Source: Heliomarina sp018223035 (GTDB lineage Bacteria > Pseudomonadota > Alphaproteobacteria > Rhodobacterales > Rhodobacteraceae). Taken from it: a stretch of 64,000 nt of DNA. Under the pieces are notes generated by a model. It worked only from the letters and a program-made list of their open reading frames with translations. It was not told where the DNA came from and ran no database searches. This document shows positions 61,330 through 64,000 of this stretch, one piece after another (the first letter of the stretch is position 1; every line of letters starts with the position of its first letter). The stretch covers positions 62,001-126,000 of the forward strand of contig JAAEZD010000005.1 of the NCBI GenBank assembly GCA_018223035.1, in the 5' to 3' direction. The position numbers were made by a program, and so were the translations under genes.

Positions 61330-63747
61330 TCAGCCGCGCATCCTTGCCCCATCCGCATCGAAAAGCGGGGTGGTGATCAATTTCGCAGGGCGCATCTGCC
61401 CGAGGATCTCGATTTCCACAGCTAGCCCTTCGGCAATCCGTTCCGTCGGCAGGAACCCAAGCGCGATGGATTTGTCCGCGAAATGCGAATACCCGCCCGA
61501 GGTGCAGAACCCCTGAACCGACCCATCCAGCCAGATCGGTTCATAACCCTGCACATCGGCATCCTCGGCCTCGACCTCAAAGGCGGTAAGCTGACGGGCT
61601 GCACCGCTGTCACGCTCGGCCTCGGCAGGTTTTCTGCCAATGAAATCAGAGTCTTTCTTAAAGGAGATAAAGCGATCCAACCCAGTCTCGGCGGCCGTAT
61701 AATCCGGGGAAAATTCGCTGAGCCACGACCCAAAGAACTTGTCGAGCCGCAGCGACATCATCGCCCGCATCCCAAAGGGCACCATGCCGTGTTTCTGACC
61801 TTCGGTCCATAGCGTCGTCCAAAGCTGCCGCTGCGCCATCGGATCGCAATAGATCTCATAGCCAAGGTCGCCGGTATAGCTTACGCGCTGCACCAGACAT
61901 TCGGTCATGCCAATGGTTATCGGGCGCACGTCGAGGAACTTGAAGTCCGAAATATCGGCCCGCGTGCAGGCCGCCAGTACATCCCGCGCCTTGGGCCCGG
62001 CGATCTGGAATCCGTTCCGTTTATCCGATATATTCTCAATGGTTACGCCATCAATTTCATGCTGCTTGAACCAGCGGAAATGATAGGCCTGCGATCCATA
62101 GGATGCGGTCAGCTGGAACCGGTCATCGGCAAGGCAAGAAACTGTGAAATCCCCGATCAGCCGCCCCTTGGGCGAGAGCATCGGGGTCAGGCTGATCCGT
62201 CCCGGCTGCGGAATGCGGCCCGCCATGATGCGGTTCAGCCAGTCCCGCGCGCCCGCGCCGGTGACGAGGTATTTGCCAAAGTTGTGGACCTCGTTGATGC
62301 CGACACCGTTGCGCACGCCCATGACCTCGCGCGCCGTGGCCTCAAAGGCGTCCGAGCGGCGGAAGGAGGGTGTTTCATAAGCAGGTTCAGTACCTTGCGC
62401 GAAATAGTTTACAACTTCCAGTCCGAATTGCTGGCCCCAGACCGCGCCCATTTCGCTAAAGATGTCATACATCGGCGTGGTCCGGTTGGGCCGTGCGGCA
62501 GGCAGTTCCTCGTTCGGGTAAGAGACCGAGAACCGTTTCTGGTAGTTCTCGATCACCTTGGGCCGCGTATAGCCGGGGCTGATCCAGTCGCCAAAGCGGG
62601 CCACGTCCATCGCGAAGGTATCGCGCTCGCATTCGCCCTCGATCATCCACTGGGCGAGCATCAGACCGACACCGCCGCCCTGGCTGAACCCGGCCATGAC
62701 GCCGCAGGCCGACCAGTAGTTCTGCAGCCCCGGCACCGGCCCGACCAGCGGGTTGCCATCGGGCGCAAAGGTGAATGGACCATGGATAACCGATTTGACT
62801 CCGGCGGTTTCCAGCACCGGAAAGCGCTTATAGGCGAAGGCGATGGAATCCTCGATCTTGTCGAAATCGTCGGGCAGCAACTCATGCCCGAAATTCCACG
62901 GCGTTCCGTCCACAGCCCAGGGGCGGCAGGGCTGCTCGTAGAACCCGATGCAAAGGCCGCGACCCTCCTGACGCAGATAGCTTTCACCCGCCGGGTCCAT
63001 CACATGCGGATGCTCGCCGCCTGCGTCGATCATCTCTGCGATCTGAGGGATTTCCTCGGTGACGAGATACTGGTGCTCCATCGGGTGCAGCGGCAGGTAA
63101 ACCCCTGCCATCGCACCGACTTCTCGCGCCCAGAGCCCGCCCGCGTTGACCACGTGTTCCGCGTGGATCGTGCCCTTGTCGGTGACCACGTCCCAGGAGC
63201 CGTCGGGACGTTGGTTGGTCTCTTTCACCATGCAGTGGGTTTCGATCGTCGCGCCCCCCATCCGCGCGGCCTTGGCATAGGCATGGGTGGTGCCCGAAGG
63301 ATCAAGGTGCCCGTCCAGCGGATCATACAGCGCGCCAAGGATGCCATCGGTATTGGTGATCGGTGCGATCTTCTTGATCTCTTCGGGGGTGACGATCTCT
63401 GTCTCAAGGCCCATGAACCGGTGCTTGGCCCGTTCGGCCAGCAACATGTCGAAGCGGTCGCGGTTGTCGGCCAAGGTGATCCCGCCCACATGGTGCAGCC
63501 CGCAGGACATGCCGGTAATCTCTTCAAGCTCTTTGTAAAGACGGATGGTATAGCCCTGAAGCGCCGCCATGTTGGTGTCGCCGTTCAATGTGTGAAATCC
63601 ACCCGCCGCGTGCCATGTGGACCCTGAGGTCAGATCGGAGCGTTCCAGCAGCATCACGTCGGACCAGCCGAGTTTGGTCAGGTGGTACAACACGGAACAG
63701 CCGACAACGCCGCCGCCGATCACGACAACTCGGGTGGTGGTTTTCAT
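61330..63747 (-). CDS. FAD-dependent dimethylglycine/sarcosine dehydrogenase-like protein (DAO plus GcvT)
   Basis: Flavoprotein of 805 residues. VVVIGGGVVGCSVLYHLTKL is the dinucleotide-binding site; GSTWHAAGGFHT holds the His that carries covalent FAD in dimethylglycine and sarcosine dehydrogenases. The C-terminal part (from about residue 425) is a GcvT-like tetrahydrofolate domain (IGMTECLVQRVSYTGDLGYE). It would oxidatively demethylate an N-methyl amino acid such as dimethylglycine, giving methylene-tetrahydrofolate; the exact substrate cannot be told by eye. Confidence 0.88.
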   Translation of the reverse strand: MKTTTRVVVIGGGVVGCSVLYHLTKLGWSDVMLLERSDLTSGSTWHAAGGFHTLNGDTNMAALQGYTIRLYKELEEITGMSCGLHHVGGITLADNRDRFDMLLAERAKHRFMGLETEIVTPEEIKKIAPITNTDGILGALYDPLDGHLDPSGTTHAYAKAARMGGATIETHCMVKETNQRPDGSWDVVTDKGTIHAEHVVNAGGLWAREVGAMAGVYLPLHPMEHQYLVTEEIPQIAEMIDAGGEHPHVMDPAGESYLRQEGRGLCIGFYEQPCRPWAVDGTPWNFGHELLPDDFDKIEDSIAFAYKRFPVLETAGVKSVIHGPFTFAPDGNPLVGPVPGLQNYWSACGVMAGFSQGGGVGLMLAQWMIEGECERDTFAMDVARFGDWISPGYTRPKVIENYQKRFSVSYPNEELPAARPNRTTPMYDIFSEMGAVWGQQFGLEVVNYFAQGTEPAYETPSFRRSDAFEATAREVMGVRNGVGINEVHNFGKYLVTGAGARDWLNRIMAGRIPQPGRISLTPMLSPKGRLIGDFTVSCLADDRFQLTASYGSQAYHFRWFKQHEIDGVTIENISDKRNGFQIAGPKARDVLAACTRADISDFKFLDVRPITIGMTECLVQRVSYTGDLGYEIYCDPMAQRQLWTTLWTEGQKHGMVPFGMRAMMSLRLDKFFGSWLSEFSPDYTAAETGLDRFISFKKDSDFIGRKPAEAERDSGAARQLTAFEVEAEDADVQGYEPIWLDGSVQGFCTSGGYSHFADKSIALGFLPTERIAEGLAVEIEILGQMRPAKLITTPLFDADGARMRG

Positions 63748-64000
63748 GGTTTACGCCTCATTCTTTCTTTGGGCTTAAACTCGCGACGGGGCTGGTGAAC
63801 CGCTAGTCACTTTGCGACAAAATCCGTCGTCTTTGAATTTTCAACGGCCTAGAGGAGCCCTACAAAGTTTCTGTCAGAAAGAGCGCTAATTTTCGTGCTG
63901 CCTTGTCTCACAGCGACGGGCAAAGTCGCTAAATGGCATATGTTCCGCAATTCAGCGCCTCATGTTGGGCGCAAACCAGCAATGAGGGCAGCATGATGAA
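63748..64000. other. Upstream region of the dehydrogenase gene; possible start of a further gene at the edge
   Basis: 253 bp without a gene. At the very end GAGGG precedes ATGATG (63993-63998), which could start a plus-strand gene that continues outside the window. Two codons are too few to judge. Confidence 0.3.

Noticed and set aside
1..64000. tRNA genes, rRNA genes, insertion sequences, prophage or CRISPR
   Set aside because: No cloverleaf-type, ribosomal, transposase or array sequences were recognised on reading through; a tRNA or Rfam scan would settle small RNAs.

Overview
The window looks like about 64 kb of chromosome from a GC-rich alphaproteobacterium, most likely a Rhodobacterales (Roseobacter-group) species. 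This is an inference from gene content: TRAP and ABC uptake operons packed with 1-4 bp stop/start overlaps, a matPQM-AB type malonate operon, a long GcvT-type dimethylglycine/sarcosine dehydrogenase, RTX-Hint proteins, and many GTG starts. I saw no rRNA, tRNA, insertion sequence, prophage or CRISPR array. The window begins inside a TRAP binding-protein gene and ends just after the promoter side of the dehydrogenase gene.

Layout. 1-5336 (+): TRAP transporter (binding protein truncated by the window edge, small and large permease), an amidase-signature hydrolase, a 53-residue membrane protein and a D-2-hydroxyacid dehydrogenase. 5382-12889 (-): peptide-type ABC importer co-transcribed with a DoeB-like zinc deacylase and a C39-like cysteine peptidase, with a LysR regulator beside it (13070-13963). 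14096-18160: AraC regulator divergent from a TonB-dependent siderophore receptor that carries a one-base frameshift, followed by a siderophore-esterase-like hydrolase. 18157-27887: two paralogous PAS-LuxR regulators enclose or flank a branched-chain-amino-acid-type ABC importer, an alpha/beta hydrolase, an SCP-x-like thiolase and an acyl-CoA ligase; this is the best candidate for an undescribed catabolic system. 27903-34350: malonate module (GntR-FCD regulator, TRAP transporter, malonyl-CoA decarboxylase, malonyl-CoA synthetase). 34439-41021: TetR regulator divergent from a polyamine-type ABC importer with a metallo-beta-lactamase-fold hydrolase and an aldehyde dehydrogenase. 41061-45342 (-): RND efflux pump and its adaptor. 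45670-48247 (-): class V PLP enzyme, homocysteine S-methyltransferase, DUF1127-like small protein and a small unknown ORF. 48463-50551 (+): TetR regulator, exported AhpD-like protein, small lipoprotein. 50914-56019 (+): second dipeptide-type ABC importer with a fused double ATPase. 56053-58822 (-): thiM-thiE-thiD plus an unknown protein behind a TPP riboswitch. 59380-63747: RTX-Hint protein, MobA/MocA-like nucleotidyltransferase, dimethylglycine/sarcosine dehydrogenase.

How it fits together. Nearly every cluster pairs one high-affinity importer with one to four catabolic enzymes and a local regulator, the pattern of a marine-type scavenger of small carboxylates, peptides, amines and methylated compounds. 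Non-coding structure is rich. Four binding-protein genes are followed by 9-12 bp hairpins before the next gene. Several regulator genes sit next to well-formed operator-like repeats: a 21-bp-spaced direct repeat for AraC, three in-phase TACGTA palindromes for PAS-LuxR, and a 7-5-7 inverted repeat for TetR. The thiamine operon has a textbook TPP aptamer with a Shine-Dalgarno-masking hairpin. All functions are inferred from motifs read by eye; no database search was run.
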